From: UBA1924 sp963976625 | GTDB lineage: Bacteria > Planctomycetota > Phycisphaerae > Phycisphaerales > UBA1924 | Assembly (NCBI GenBank): GCA_963976625.1 | Contig: CAXBLA010000003.1 | Coordinates: 1 to 64,000, forward strand | Direction: 5' to 3' | Length of the DNA: 64,000 nt | The notes under the pieces: model-generated | Seen by the model: the letters and a program-made list of their open reading frames with translations, nothing else | What the model was told of the DNA's origin: nothing | Databases searched by the model: none | Part shown: piece after piece, positions 52,487 through 61,809 of the stretch | How the letters are laid out: each line of letters starts with the position of its first letter | How positions within the stretch are numbered: the first letter of the stretch is position 1 | Program-made: the position numbers and the translations under genes

Positions 52487-53413
52487 TTAAACCACCGTAT
52501 CGGTGTGCCCGAGCCCGAACCCGTTCTTGAGCAGGTTGGCAATGGTCGGAATCCCAACGCTCGGCACCCCCTCGTCTGTGCGCACAAAGCTGAGCATCGT
52601 GTGGTCGTCATCGGCCAGCGTGTACCCGCTCGCCGTGATCTCATCCATCACACGCACTGACAGTTCGCTATGAGCCTCCCCGTCCATCTCCTGACTGACG
52701 CTCGACAAGACCCCCTTGAGCCCCTCGACACCGAGCAGGCGACCCTCAACATCCTGAGCCTCGATGTATCCATCCGTGTACGCACAGACCAGATCGCCGG
52801 GCCCGATCTTGATCGCCAACTGCTCGTACTCCGTCGATCGGATTACACCCAACGGCAGGTTCTTGATCCCCACACGGAGTTGGCTCGTTGGCTGGGTGAG
52901 CACACCGGGGGCATCCTGATCCATCGAGATCCATGAGCGCCCGCCGTCCTTGCTCAGCAGCGGCGGGGGGTGCCCCGCGTTGATAAAAATCAGATGCCCG
53001 CTGGGCGCGTAGTAAGTCATCAGCAGCGCCGTCGCAAACTTCGATCCCTCAGAAAACTCATCGAACGCGTTGTTGAGCCGACGGGCGAGTTTCGACTGAT
53101 CCACCGTGTTGATCGATTGGTGCATCGCCTTGCGGAGCTTGCCCGAGAGCCCGCTGACATCATCGCCGTGCCCGGAGACATCAGCGAGCAGCAAACGAGA
53201 AATCCAGCCGCTCGAACACGACGAGATCAGATACAGATCCCCGCCCTCATCGCTCTGCCCATACGGGCGAGCGCTCACCCCGATATCGAGCCCGGGCACC
53301 GAAGCCGCGTGATCCGCGCTGCTCGAACCGCCCCAGACCTCAAGGCATTTGAGCTCATGGATCTCTCTTACTTGATCTAGTTGTTTCTCGGGCTTCGTTG
53401 CATCTGTAGCCAT
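52487..53413 (-). CDS. SpoIIE/PP2C-type serine phosphatase
   Basis: Metal-dependent phosphatase of 308 residues. Motifs: GQSDEGGDLY, LLLADVSGHGDDVSGL (metal Asp), INAGHPPPLL, VCAYTDGYIEAQ and ADDDHTMLSF. No sensor or membrane part is visible, so the signal is probably received through an unlinked partner or via residues 1-55. Such phosphatases often act on anti-sigma-factor antagonists, though no such gene is near. ATG 53413 (MATDAT) has AGGAG. It follows nadK by 67 bases. Confidence 0.88.
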   Translation of the reverse strand: MATDATKPEKQLDQVREIHELKCLEVWGGSSSADHAASVPGLDIGVSARPYGQSDEGGDLYLISSCSSGWISRLLLADVSGHGDDVSGLSGKLRKAMHQSINTVDQSKLARRLNNAFDEFSEGSKFATALLMTYYAPSGHLIFINAGHPPPLLSKDGGRSWISMDQDAPGVLTQPTSQLRVGIKNLPLGVIRSTEYEQLAIKIGPGDLVCAYTDGYIEAQDVEGRLLGVEGLKGVLSSVSQEMDGEAHSELSVRVMDEITASGYTLADDDHTMLSFVRTDEGVPSVGIPTIANLLKNGFGLGHTDTVV

Positions 53414-53480
53414 GGGCCTCTCCTGTAGATCGTTGTAGCACACAGGGAGCATCCGACAGCGACGGTTTATTCCAAGATGA

Positions 53481-54374
53481 TCAATCTTGGTCGCACTGGC
53501 TTTGTGATTTGGGCCCTGATTTGGGCTCCGACGCCCAGTGCATCTTGCCCAGCAGTGTCTGCCAATAGCTCACCGCCGGATCGAGCACAAACTCGACTTG
53601 TTCCGTCGCCGCGGTGACTTCGAGCACATCGCCCTCGCTGAGCAAATGACTCTCTCTCCCGTCGATAATCAGCGTCGTCCCCGACGATTCAATCGCATTC
53701 ACCGAGCGGAGCCGAAGGCGGACCTGCGAATCTGAACGCACCACGATCGGGCGAAAACTCAACGAATGAGCCGCGATCGGGGTCACGATCATCGCCCCGA
53801 CCCCCGGCGCCACGATCGGCCCACCCGCCGAGACATTGTACGCCGTGCTGCCCAGTGGCGAAGACACAATCAAACCATCGCCCGACACCATCGGCCCTGG
53901 CTGATTGTCCACAGAGACATCAAGCGTGATCATCCGGAACGGCGGCCCGGCACTGACCACAAACTCATTGAGCGCGAACGACGAGTGCTTGATCGCCCCG
54001 TCCGCCCCCTTCACCACGCCAAGCAGCGGCGTCACCGGATGCGTATTGAGCGGGCCATCTCCAAGAATCGCCTGGGCATGTTCCCTGAACGATTCAAATT
54101 CGTACCCGGCCATGAACCCGACCTTGCCCGTATTGATCCCCAACAGCGGGGCGTTGAGCGTGAGGCAGCGATGAGCCGCTGAAAGAATCGTGCCATCACC
54201 ACCGAGCGCGATGACCAGGTCGACATCATCGACGGCCGGTAGATCGTTGGCATCCTTGGATTCGAGCTCGGCCACCAGCTCACCGTGCGCTTTGATCAAC
54301 GCGCGGAGCTCTTCCAGCACCGCGATCGCCTTGGGCTTGTTGTGGTTCGTGATCAGTACAACGGAGCGTGGCAT
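53481..54374 (-). CDS. nadK: NAD kinase
   Basis: Makes NADP from NAD. GGDGT is at about residue 62, NE dyad in ALNEFVVS, DGLIVSSPLGSTAYNVSAGGP near residue 160, and SFRPIVV near 210; total 297 residues. The ATG at 54374 (MPRSVV) fits the family and has AAAGGG nine bases before it; a GTG at 54398 overlapping dxs would add eight residues. Follows dxs closely, so NADPH supply is likely tied to isoprenoid synthesis. Confidence 0.93.
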   Translation of the reverse strand: MPRSVVLITNHNKPKAIAVLEELRALIKAHGELVAELESKDANDLPAVDDVDLVIALGGDGTILSAAHRCLTLNAPLLGINTGKVGFMAGYEFESFREHAQAILGDGPLNTHPVTPLLGVVKGADGAIKHSSFALNEFVVSAGPPFRMITLDVSVDNQPGPMVSGDGLIVSSPLGSTAYNVSAGGPIVAPGVGAMIVTPIAAHSLSFRPIVVRSDSQVRLRLRSVNAIESSGTTLIIDGRESHLLSEGDVLEVTAATEQVEFVLDPAVSYWQTLLGKMHWASEPKSGPKSQSQCDQD

Positions 54375-54390
54375 GGCGGGAACCCTTTCC

Positions 54391-56409
54391 TCAGACACTC
54401 AGCTGTTCATCGGTCGGCTTGCTTGAAAACGCCTTGGTCTCCACGCTCGCGCTCGGCTTGGCGACAAAGCATGCGTGCTCTCTGGGCGCGTATGCGTGGC
54501 GGATCATCCGGGCGATCCCGTCGCCGTCGAGCCCGACCTGAGCGAGCTGGCTGGCCCGCGAGTCTTGTGTGATCCAGTGGTCCGGGATGCCGTGGCGCAC
54601 AATCCGTGAGGTGTTGAGCCCCATAGACTGGGCGCTTTCGAGGACCGCCGTGCCGAACCCCCCGATGATCGAGTGGTCCTCGAGTGTGAGGATCGGGATG
54701 TCACGGGCGATCAGATCCTTAATCAACGCCTCATCGACCGGCTTGGCGAACCGGGCGTCATAAAGAGCAACACGGTATTCACTCCCAAGCTGCTCGATCG
54801 CGTCCATCGCCTGCACCGCCGGCGTACCAAACGCGAGCACCGCGACATCGGGCGCATTGGCATCGAGATCCGCGAACTCAGGCGTGAGCAGCACGGCCTT
54901 TCCCAGCTCGAACGGTGTAGCCTGCCCGAACTGGGTCGTCACATCCTCGCGCGGGTACCGCACCATGCTCAGCCCGGCTTCCCAGGTCTGCATGAACGCC
55001 AGCGAAGCCTTGAGCGTCGACTCATCAATCACGGCCATCAGCACCGCATCGGGCAGTGTCCGCAGGATCGAGATATCACAGAACCCATGATGCACCGCGC
55101 CGTCGCCGCCCACAAGCCCGGCCCGATCAAGGCACAGCCGCACGGGCAAGCCCTGCAACGCGACCTCTTGGAACGCCTGATCGAACGCCCGCTGGAGGAA
55201 GGTCGAGTACACCGCGAAGAACGGCTTGAGCCCCGACTTGGCCATCCCCGCCATCATGTCCATCGCATGCGATTCGCAGATCCCGGTGTCGAAGCTGCGC
55301 TCCGGATACTGCTCGATCGCCTTGACGACACCCGTCCCGTCGGGCATCGCCGCGGTGGCGCACACGATCGATTCGTCCTGATCCATCATCTCCACGAGCG
55401 CATCGCCAAACGCGGAAGTAAACGAACGCCCGGAGGTCTTCATCTCGACCTTGCAGCCCAACACCTCGTCGCGCTCGACCTTGAAGGCCTTGGGCGAATG
55501 AAACCTGGTCGCATCACGCTCGGCGATATCGAGCCCCTTGCCCTTAATCGTCTTGACATGCAGCACCATCGGGCGATCAATGTCCCGGGCCTCGGCCAAG
55601 AACTCGATCAGCGTCGCCATATCGTGCCCGTCGATCGGGCCCACGGTCAGCATCCCGAACTTCTCGAACCAAGAATCTTCCGCGATCGCGGCCTTGGTCA
55701 TCTCGCCCATCCGGTGGTACGCCTCGCGGAGCATCCCGCCCCCGGGCACATGCTTGAGCAGTTCTTTCGCACCCTTCTTGAAATCCGAATACGCATGCGA
55801 AACCCGCACACGATCGAAGTACTGCGCCATCGCCCCCTGAGGCTTGGAGATACTCATCCCGTTATCGTTGAGGATCACCAAGAACTGACGCTTGAGCATC
55901 CCCGCGTTGTTGAGCCCTTCCATCGCGACGCCGTTGACGATCGAACTGTCGCCGATGAGCGAAACCACACGCCGACCATCTTGGTTGGTTTCTGGATCGA
56001 ATCCCTGCTTCTGGAGTGAGTCGCCCCGGGCCATACCCACAGCCGTCGAGATCGCCGTCCCCGCATGCCCGACGCGGAAGAGGTCATAAGGAGACTCGGA
56101 TGGTTCTGGGAATCCAGACATCCCGGTGCCAGTCCGCAGACCCGCAAACAAATCGAGCCGACCGGTCAGCAGCTTGTGCGGGTAGCACTGGTGCCCGACA
56201 TCAAAGAGCAACCGATCGTGCGAGAAATCAAACACCCGGTGCATCGCGATGGTCAGCTCGACCACGCCCAGATTGGGCGCCAGGTGCCCGCCAGAAGCGG
56301 AAACCTTTTCAATAATCGTTGTGCGGATTTCCGCGGCCAGCTCTTCGAGCTGAGGGATCGAGAGTTCTCGGAGATCGTCGGGGGTCTTGATTGTTTCGAG
56401 CAGTGCCAT
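54391..56409 (-). CDS. dxs: 1-Deoxy-D-xylulose-5-phosphate synthase
   Basis: First step of the MEP isoprenoid pathway; condenses pyruvate and glyceraldehyde 3-phosphate with thiamine diphosphate. Residue-level marks: SGGHLAPNLGVVELT (catalytic His), GDSSIVNGVAMEGLNNAG (TPP loop), VGPIDGHD, CESHAMDMMAGMA (catalytic Glu), and LDRAGLVGGDGAVHHGFCD. The usual GIAEQHA reads GICESHA but keeps the Glu. 672 residues from ATG 56409 (AAAGGG SD). Its product also feeds thiG. Confidence 0.95.
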   Translation of the reverse strand: MALLETIKTPDDLRELSIPQLEELAAEIRTTIIEKVSASGGHLAPNLGVVELTIAMHRVFDFSHDRLLFDVGHQCYPHKLLTGRLDLFAGLRTGTGMSGFPEPSESPYDLFRVGHAGTAISTAVGMARGDSLQKQGFDPETNQDGRRVVSLIGDSSIVNGVAMEGLNNAGMLKRQFLVILNDNGMSISKPQGAMAQYFDRVRVSHAYSDFKKGAKELLKHVPGGGMLREAYHRMGEMTKAAIAEDSWFEKFGMLTVGPIDGHDMATLIEFLAEARDIDRPMVLHVKTIKGKGLDIAERDATRFHSPKAFKVERDEVLGCKVEMKTSGRSFTSAFGDALVEMMDQDESIVCATAAMPDGTGVVKAIEQYPERSFDTGICESHAMDMMAGMAKSGLKPFFAVYSTFLQRAFDQAFQEVALQGLPVRLCLDRAGLVGGDGAVHHGFCDISILRTLPDAVLMAVIDESTLKASLAFMQTWEAGLSMVRYPREDVTTQFGQATPFELGKAVLLTPEFADLDANAPDVAVLAFGTPAVQAMDAIEQLGSEYRVALYDARFAKPVDEALIKDLIARDIPILTLEDHSIIGGFGTAVLESAQSMGLNTSRIVRHGIPDHWITQDSRASQLAQVGLDGDGIARMIRHAYAPREHACFVAKPSASVETKAFSSKPTDEQLSV

Positions 56410-56604
56410 CGATCCCTTTCTATGCGCCCATAGGCCGCGGCTCACCGGGCACAAAGCCGCCCGCAGAGCATCCCCGTATTGTAGTGCTACCCGCCGATTG
56501 AAACCACCAAGGGTACGGCTCACAACACATCGGTGTTCTTGCTGATTGGAGATTGAAATCGGGCGTTTTCAGTCTGGATCTGATCACTGGGTCCGATTAC
56601 TCGA

Positions 56605-57537
56605 TCACTGGCGACGCGTGGTCAGCATCTCGCCGAGCGCTCGCAGCGGCTCGATCGTGCCCGCGGTCGATCCATCGGTGCACCCAGCGAGCTCACCAAG
56701 GGCTTGATTGGCCTGCTTGGCGAGTTCTGCGACGATTTCGCGGGAGCGATCCACCCCGAGCAACCCCGGGTAGGTCAGCTTCCCCGCCTGAGCATCTTTG
56801 CCGACCGCCTTGCCAACCTCGATCGAACAGCCCTCGATGTCGAGCAGATCATCGACCACCTGGAACTGGAGCCCGATCGCCCGGGCATAGCTGGTAATCA
56901 ACGCGAGCTGCTGCTCGCTCGCTCCGCCACACATGGCACCCATCCGGCACGAAGCCGTCAGCAGCGCCCCGGTTTTATTCTGATGGATCAGGCGGATCTG
57001 TTCCTCTGGATTGGCCTCGCTCGGCAATCCGCCAAGCGTGTCGTACACCTGCCCGACGATCATCGCCCGCGTGCCGGTCGCCAACTCGCCCGTCAGCGCC
57101 ATCGACAACCCCGGTTCATCCTGATCGAGCACCGCCTCATACGCGAGCGAGAGCATCGCGTCGCCGGCCAGAATCGCCATCGGCTCGTTGGTATGGATAT
57201 GCAGCGTCGGGCGTCCGCGCCGAACATCGTCGTTATCGAGGGCCGGCAGATCGTCATGGACCAAGCTAAACGCGTGGATACATTCGACCGCGATCCCCGC
57301 CCGGATCGCATCCTCGCCCGTGCCCCCGCACGCCAGCGACGAGAACCACGCCAACGCCGGGCGCAACCGCTTGCCGCCCCCAAGCATCGCGTACTCGATC
57401 GCGTCGTGCAGGTTCGCCGGGAACCGCTTCGAGATCAGAAAATCGCCAATCGCCCGATCAAAGCACGCGATCACGCCATCAAGATCAGTCAAGCCAAGGG
57501 ACGAAGTGGTGGGGGTTTGTGGTGGGTGCTGGGTCAC
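56605..57537 (-). CDS. ispA: Polyprenyl (farnesyl/geranylgeranyl) diphosphate synthase
   Basis: Prenyl chain elongation from isopentenyl diphosphate. First Asp-rich motif VHDDLPALDNDD at about residue 85, GGGKRLRPAL, GQVYDTLGG, and second Asp-rich motif FQVVDDLLDIEG at about residue 220. Length about 310 is usual for short-chain prenyl transferases. I choose GTG 57537, which lies five bases after TACGAT; the GTG at 57558 is an alternative. It heads the ispA-dxs-nadK-PP2C run and diverges from exbB. Confidence 0.9.
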   Translation of the reverse strand: MTQHPPQTPTTSSLGLTDLDGVIACFDRAIGDFLISKRFPANLHDAIEYAMLGGGKRLRPALAWFSSLACGGTGEDAIRAGIAVECIHAFSLVHDDLPALDNDDVRRGRPTLHIHTNEPMAILAGDAMLSLAYEAVLDQDEPGLSMALTGELATGTRAMIVGQVYDTLGGLPSEANPEEQIRLIHQNKTGALLTASCRMGAMCGGASEQQLALITSYARAIGLQFQVVDDLLDIEGCSIEVGKAVGKDAQAGKLTYPGLLGVDRSREIVAELAKQANQALGELAGCTDGSTAGTIEPLRALGEMLTTRRQ

Positions 57538-57542
57538 ACCAG

Positions 57543-57548
57543 ATCGTA
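57543..57548 (-). promoter_or_regulatory. Candidate -10 box of ispA
   Basis: GCTACGAT on the minus strand with TACGAT five bases before the GTG start. Confidence 0.4.
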
Positions 57549-57583
57549 GCCGACACACGACCGTCTGGGAGCGGGCGGGGTGC

Positions 57584-57589
57584 TAGGAT
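57584..57589 (+). promoter_or_regulatory. Candidate -10 box of the ExbB/MotA gene
   Basis: TGCTAGGAT (extended -10 form) seven bases before ATG 57597, with no SD, implying a leaderless mRNA. Confidence 0.5.
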
Positions 57590-57596
57590 CTGCCCA

Positions 57597-58220
57597 ATGA
57601 TTGATCGAGCGATCCAGTTTTTCCTCGCCGGCGGCTGGGTCATGTACCCCTTGCTGGTTATGAGCCTGCTCTCACTCACGCTGATCTTCGAGCGGCTTCT
57701 CTTTTGGGTATTCTCCGCACAACGCGCCGGGGCACGCAGGCTGGCCGTCTACCTCCGGCTCTACGCTTCCGATGAAGACGCTCAACTTACCAAAGCCTCC
57801 AAGAACGATCGCACGCTCGAGGGCCACCTCGTCGCGATCGCGGCCTCTTCAAACACCACCAACGAAGCGATCCTGATCGGGCACATCGAATCCATGCGTC
57901 CGTCCATCGAACGATTCTCCTCGATGCTCAGCGCGATCATCGCCGCGGCTCCGCTGCTGGGGATCTTGGGCACCGTCACCGGGATCATCCGCAGCTTTGA
58001 CCTGCTCGGCAATGCAGCCGCCGTCTCCGATCCTGCGATCGTCGCAGGCGGGATCGCCGAAGCCCTCTACACCACCGCCTTCGGGCTCACCATCGCACTC
58101 GTCACGCTCTTCCCGCATATCTATTTCAAATCCCGCGCAGACAGAACCCTCGGCCGGCTCGAAACCCTCGCCGGGGTCATCAGCGAGCACCAGCGTGCTC
58201 CATCAAAGATTGAAAATTAA
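57597..58220 (+). CDS. MotA/TolQ/ExbB proton channel family protein
   Basis: Inner-membrane channel subunit that couples proton flow to work in the envelope. Three membrane helices (about 10-35, 110-140, 155-185) with the family signature APLLGILGTVTGIIRSFDLL and GGIAEALYTTAFGLTIALVTLFPHI. 207 residues. No ExbD or TolR partner follows, which is unusual, since they normally lie together. Convergent with the PTS gene. Confidence 0.88.
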   Translation: MIDRAIQFFLAGGWVMYPLLVMSLLSLTLIFERLLFWVFSAQRAGARRLAVYLRLYASDEDAQLTKASKNDRTLEGHLVAIAASSNTTNEAILIGHIESMRPSIERFSSMLSAIIAAAPLLGILGTVTGIIRSFDLLGNAAAVSDPAIVAGGIAEALYTTAFGLTIALVTLFPHIYFKSRADRTLGRLETLAGVISEHQRAPSKIEN

Positions 58221-58235
58221 AAACCGACGATCGGC

Positions 58236-58691
58236 TCAGCCCGCCTGCTGCTTGATGATCTCATAGATCGCATCGGCCGAGTCCGTGCTGTAAATCTCTT
58301 CGCGGAATGCCGAATCGTTCATCATGCGGCTGATGTGCGCCAGCGCCTGGATATGATCGCTCGTTTTGTCCGGCGGCGAGGCCAGAAGCACAATCAGCTG
58401 CACGGGTTGCGAATCAATCGCCTCAAAATCAATCGGCTCGGCTGGCTTGCCGATCGCGATCGCCAGCTCTTTCATGCTCGAGCACTTGCCGTGGGGGATC
58501 GCCAAGCCGTGCCCGATCCCGGTGGTGCGGGTCTGCTCACGCGTCCACACCGCACTCTTGAGTGATTCAGAATCCGAGACCTGCCCCGACGCGACCAACG
58601 CATCGACCAGCTCGTTGATCACATCCTGCTTATCCACCCCAGTGAGCGGCGAGCAGATACATTCTGGATTCAGGATATCAATCAGATTCAT
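58236..58691 (-). CDS. PTS EIIA (fructose/nitrogen type) domain protein
   Basis: Phosphotransferase IIA domain, 151 residues, alone. The phospho-accepting His lies in GHGLAIPHGKC (about residue 67), and IDFEAIDSQPVQLIVLLASP plus AHISRMMND match IIA-Ntr/fructose domains. Without EI, HPr or IIBC genes nearby, a regulatory (PtsN-like) role is more likely than sugar uptake. SD AAGGA seven bases before the ATG. Downstream of rsmB with 87 bases between. Confidence 0.88.
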   Translation of the reverse strand: MNLIDILNPECICSPLTGVDKQDVINELVDALVASGQVSDSESLKSAVWTREQTRTTGIGHGLAIPHGKCSSMKELAIAIGKPAEPIDFEAIDSQPVQLIVLLASPPDKTSDHIQALAHISRMMNDSAFREEIYSTDSADAIYEIIKQQAG

Positions 58692-58778
58692 TGCAAGGTC
58701 CTTGGGAGCAAAGTACAGCGGGTCGCATCATCGAGTGTACCGTAAAATCGTAGGCGATCCATCGGTCGGCGTTCAGAT

Positions 58779-60137
58779 TTACGATTCAACACCGCCGACG
58801 GCCTTTGTGAACCGAGCCGAGAACGAGCCATCGCAGTACAACGCCGGATCCCCCCCGGGCAGCCCGACCGGGTCCACCCGCTTCATGGTCTCGAGACGCA
58901 TCGCCAGCTTGCCCGCGATCCACTCGGCCTGATCCTCGTTCTCCTGCGTCTCAAGACTACAGGTCGAATACACCAGCGTGCCCCCATCGCGGAGCAAGGC
59001 GTGTGCATTGCGGGCGATTTCGTGCTGGATCGGGATGATCCGCGCGAGCTGCTTCTTCATCGGACGGTACCGAGCCTCACGCCGACGCGCCAGCACCCCC
59101 GAGTTCGTGCACGGCACATCGGTCAGCACCAGGTCCGCCTTGCCTAGCTCGGTTTTCATGAGTGTTTCGACCGGCATCGCGTGGACCGAGTCATCCCCTT
59201 GGAACACCTCTCGCAGGGCATCGAGCTGCGACTCATCAACATCGGCCGCGATGATCTGGGCATCGGGGAAGCGTGCCCGCAACTGGCGGGTCTTGGTGCC
59301 CTTGCCCGCGCACAGATCGACAATCAGCTTCGGCGAGTGATCCAGCTCCAGCTCGTCAACCACATGCGAGCTCGCCGAGTCCTGCACCCAGATATCGTCT
59401 CTCGAACCCAGCAGCTCCACTAGCTCGGCCCGCTTGCCGCGGAATACCCGGTGGTTGGCAGAACTGTGCGGCTCAAGCTCCAGATCATCGAGCGGGAACT
59501 TCGCATGGGCCACATAGATCACGGTGGGGGCCTTGCACAGCGTGTGCATCGCTGCGGGGGTTGGATCGCCGAACTCGTTCTCCCAACGCTGCACCAGCTG
59601 CGAGGAGATCGAGCACGCCACACTCACCCGGTGGAGTCCACTCTGGGGTAACTCAAGTCCGAAGAGCTTGAGCCCGGTGCCGTCGGATCGGGGGATCGCA
59701 TCAAGATGGTGGTTCCACGAATCGATCCGCCCTCCCTTGGCCCGGGCGACCTTGCGGAGGATCGCATTGACCATGCCTCCAGCGCCGGGGCGGATGTTGA
59801 TCTTGGCCCACTCGACCGACTCATCAATCACGGCATGGGGTGGAACCCGGTCCATCAACAGCAGCTGAGCCGCCCCGCCCAGCAGCACCGCCTGCATCCA
59901 AGGCTCCTGATCGCGCAGTTGACGCCCGCCGAGCTCGGAGATGATGTAATCGAGTGTCAGCCACCGGGCGATCGCCCCCTCTACAATCGCATGGGCCAGC
60001 GACGCGTCGCGGGCATCCATCGAGCCCGTGTGCAGATCAAAGAGCCCCAGATCGGGCATCCGATCCGCCTGGCGGGCGATATGGCGGTATGCTGCATCTC
60101 GGGGATCGGTAATCGCTGTAGTGGTGGCTCTTGGCAT
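58779..60137 (-). CDS. rsmB: 16S rRNA m5C967 methyltransferase (RsmB/NOL1-NOP2-Sun family)
   Basis: Has an N-terminal NusB-like helical domain (residues 1-140, LAHAIVEGAIARWLTLDYII) and a SAM methyltransferase domain (about 180-450). Motifs: VDLCAGKGTKT, DVPCTNSGVLARR (motif IV Cys, PC) and YSTCSLETQENE (motif VI catalytic Cys). 452 residues. The ATG at 60137 has no SD. A weak TAGCCT lies just upstream in the short divergent gap with the histidine kinase gene. Confidence 0.9.
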   Translation of the reverse strand: MPRATTTAITDPRDAAYRHIARQADRMPDLGLFDLHTGSMDARDASLAHAIVEGAIARWLTLDYIISELGGRQLRDQEPWMQAVLLGGAAQLLLMDRVPPHAVIDESVEWAKINIRPGAGGMVNAILRKVARAKGGRIDSWNHHLDAIPRSDGTGLKLFGLELPQSGLHRVSVACSISSQLVQRWENEFGDPTPAAMHTLCKAPTVIYVAHAKFPLDDLELEPHSSANHRVFRGKRAELVELLGSRDDIWVQDSASSHVVDELELDHSPKLIVDLCAGKGTKTRQLRARFPDAQIIAADVDESQLDALREVFQGDDSVHAMPVETLMKTELGKADLVLTDVPCTNSGVLARRREARYRPMKKQLARIIPIQHEIARNAHALLRDGGTLVYSTCSLETQENEDQAEWIAGKLAMRLETMKRVDPVGLPGGDPALYCDGSFSARFTKAVGGVES

Positions 60138-60178
60138 TGATCAAGGCTAGGTCCAATGAACCCTGTGAGTGAGCGTGC

Positions 60179-61741
60179 ATGCCTGATTCCAAGCCCGAAA
60201 TCACACCTACGCCCCCAAAGCGCACCACCCGAGGCATCCTCGGGGGCATGCGCATCCGCAAGAAGCTCATCGTCCTCCATACCGCCTTCTCGATGAGCTT
60301 GGGCGTGGTGCTCCTGATCGCCATCCGCCCCGCGATGTCCAAGGTCATCCTCGGGGCTGAGCAAGACCTCTCCGAACAGCTCATGACCATGATGCTCGAA
60401 TCCCCGCACGGAGCAACCCCGCAGAGCCCGATCGTCAACGCGATCATCCATGATCCGGATCTGGCCCAGATCACCATTGCCGACGAAACAAACCGAGACT
60501 TCACCGATGCGATCGCCAACATCGCCCGCCAAAGCCCCGACACCAACATCGACCTCCCCTCCGATGGCTACGCCGGGGGCATCGTCCACTGGGTCTCGGC
60601 GACCGACACCTTTGTCATCGTCCGCGCCCGCTCAGAGCGTGCCCGCAAAACCATTCAGCTCGTCTACACCCTCGTTATTGGCACTCTCCTCGCCGGCTAC
60701 GCACTCGTCGCCGCGGCCCTCGAACTCTTCGTCCTGCCCGAGCATGTCTACCGCCCGCTCAGCGCCATCCTCAAAGCCGACCACGCCGTTCGTGAGAACG
60801 ATCGCGCCCATGAGATCATCCCAGCCGAGGTCATCCCGGCCGACGAGATCGGATCGATCATGAGCTCTCGTAATGACTCGATCAATGCCCTGCGGGCCAA
60901 GGAAAAGGACCTCGCCGGCGCACTCGATCGGCTCGAAAACACCGCCGCGGATCTGCACAAGAAGAACCACCTGCTCGAAACGGCCCGCAAGAACCTCGAA
61001 GGGGCGGACCGCCTGGCCTCGCTGGGCATGATGAGCGCCGGGATCGCCCACGAGCTCAACACGCCGCTGGCGGTGGTCAAGGGGCTCGTCGAGAAGCTCG
61101 CGACCGACCAGTCGCTCTCCGCTCCCGAGATCGCCCTGCTCGCTCGTGTGGTCGGTCGGCTCGAAAAACTCTCCGACGGCCTGCTCGATTTCGCCCGCGT
61201 CCGACCACCCATGAGCGCCGACGCCCACATCCACACACTCGCCGAAGACGCGACCACACTCGTGACGCTCGATCGCCAGCTCAAGCAGCACGAAATCCAG
61301 ATCATCAACACCATCGATCCAGCGATGGTCATCGCCTGCGACCCGGACCGCTTGGTGCAGGTCTTTGTCAACCTGCTCCGCAATGCGGTCGATTCGTTGA
61401 TCAACTCCAAAAGAGCCAAAGGCGAGATCCGCCTGAGCGCCGAGAACGAGACCCGAGAGGGCACCCCCTGGGTGAGCATCCGAGTGATCGATAATGGACC
61501 GGGGATCGACTCAGACCTGATCGATCGCCTGTTTGAACCATTCGTTTCCACACGCCTTGATTCGCGCGGGACCGGGCTCGGGCTGGCCGTCACCAACGGC
61601 ATCGTCCGCGAGCACGGCGGCATCCTCATCGCCACCAACAAATCGGGCGACGAGACCAACCGCGGCGCGGTCTTTGAGGTCCTGCTGCCCAAGCGGGCCA
61701 TCGCCCCTGATGCGCATTCCAATCCTGATTCGGCTACTTAG
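60179..61741 (+). CDS. Sensor histidine kinase
   Basis: Membrane kinase of 520 residues. Two membrane helices (about 30-52 and 160-185) enclose a periplasmic domain of about 110 residues; then HAMP-like and coiled regions, DHp (MSAGIAHELNTPLAVVKG, phosphoacceptor His about 292) and ATPase (N box LLRNAVDSL, G1 VIDNGPGI, F box FEPFVST, G2 GTGLGLAVTNGI). Lies 59 bases before the REC-XRE regulator, its likely partner. Confidence 0.92.
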   Translation: MPDSKPEITPTPPKRTTRGILGGMRIRKKLIVLHTAFSMSLGVVLLIAIRPAMSKVILGAEQDLSEQLMTMMLESPHGATPQSPIVNAIIHDPDLAQITIADETNRDFTDAIANIARQSPDTNIDLPSDGYAGGIVHWVSATDTFVIVRARSERARKTIQLVYTLVIGTLLAGYALVAAALELFVLPEHVYRPLSAILKADHAVRENDRAHEIIPAEVIPADEIGSIMSSRNDSINALRAKEKDLAGALDRLENTAADLHKKNHLLETARKNLEGADRLASLGMMSAGIAHELNTPLAVVKGLVEKLATDQSLSAPEIALLARVVGRLEKLSDGLLDFARVRPPMSADAHIHTLAEDATTLVTLDRQLKQHEIQIINTIDPAMVIACDPDRLVQVFVNLLRNAVDSLINSKRAKGEIRLSAENETREGTPWVSIRVIDNGPGIDSDLIDRLFEPFVSTRLDSRGTGLGLAVTNGIVREHGGILIATNKSGDETNRGAVFEVLLPKRAIAPDAHSNPDSAT

Positions 61742-61809
61742 AACGCTTCTTACGACCACACACGCTCATTGAGCAATGAACAGTCCAAGCAGAGCCTATC
61801 GTGAATATC

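Noticed and set aside
54673..56019. Plus-strand ORF of 448 residues opposite dxs
   Set aside because: Shadow frame of a well-conserved enzyme gene.
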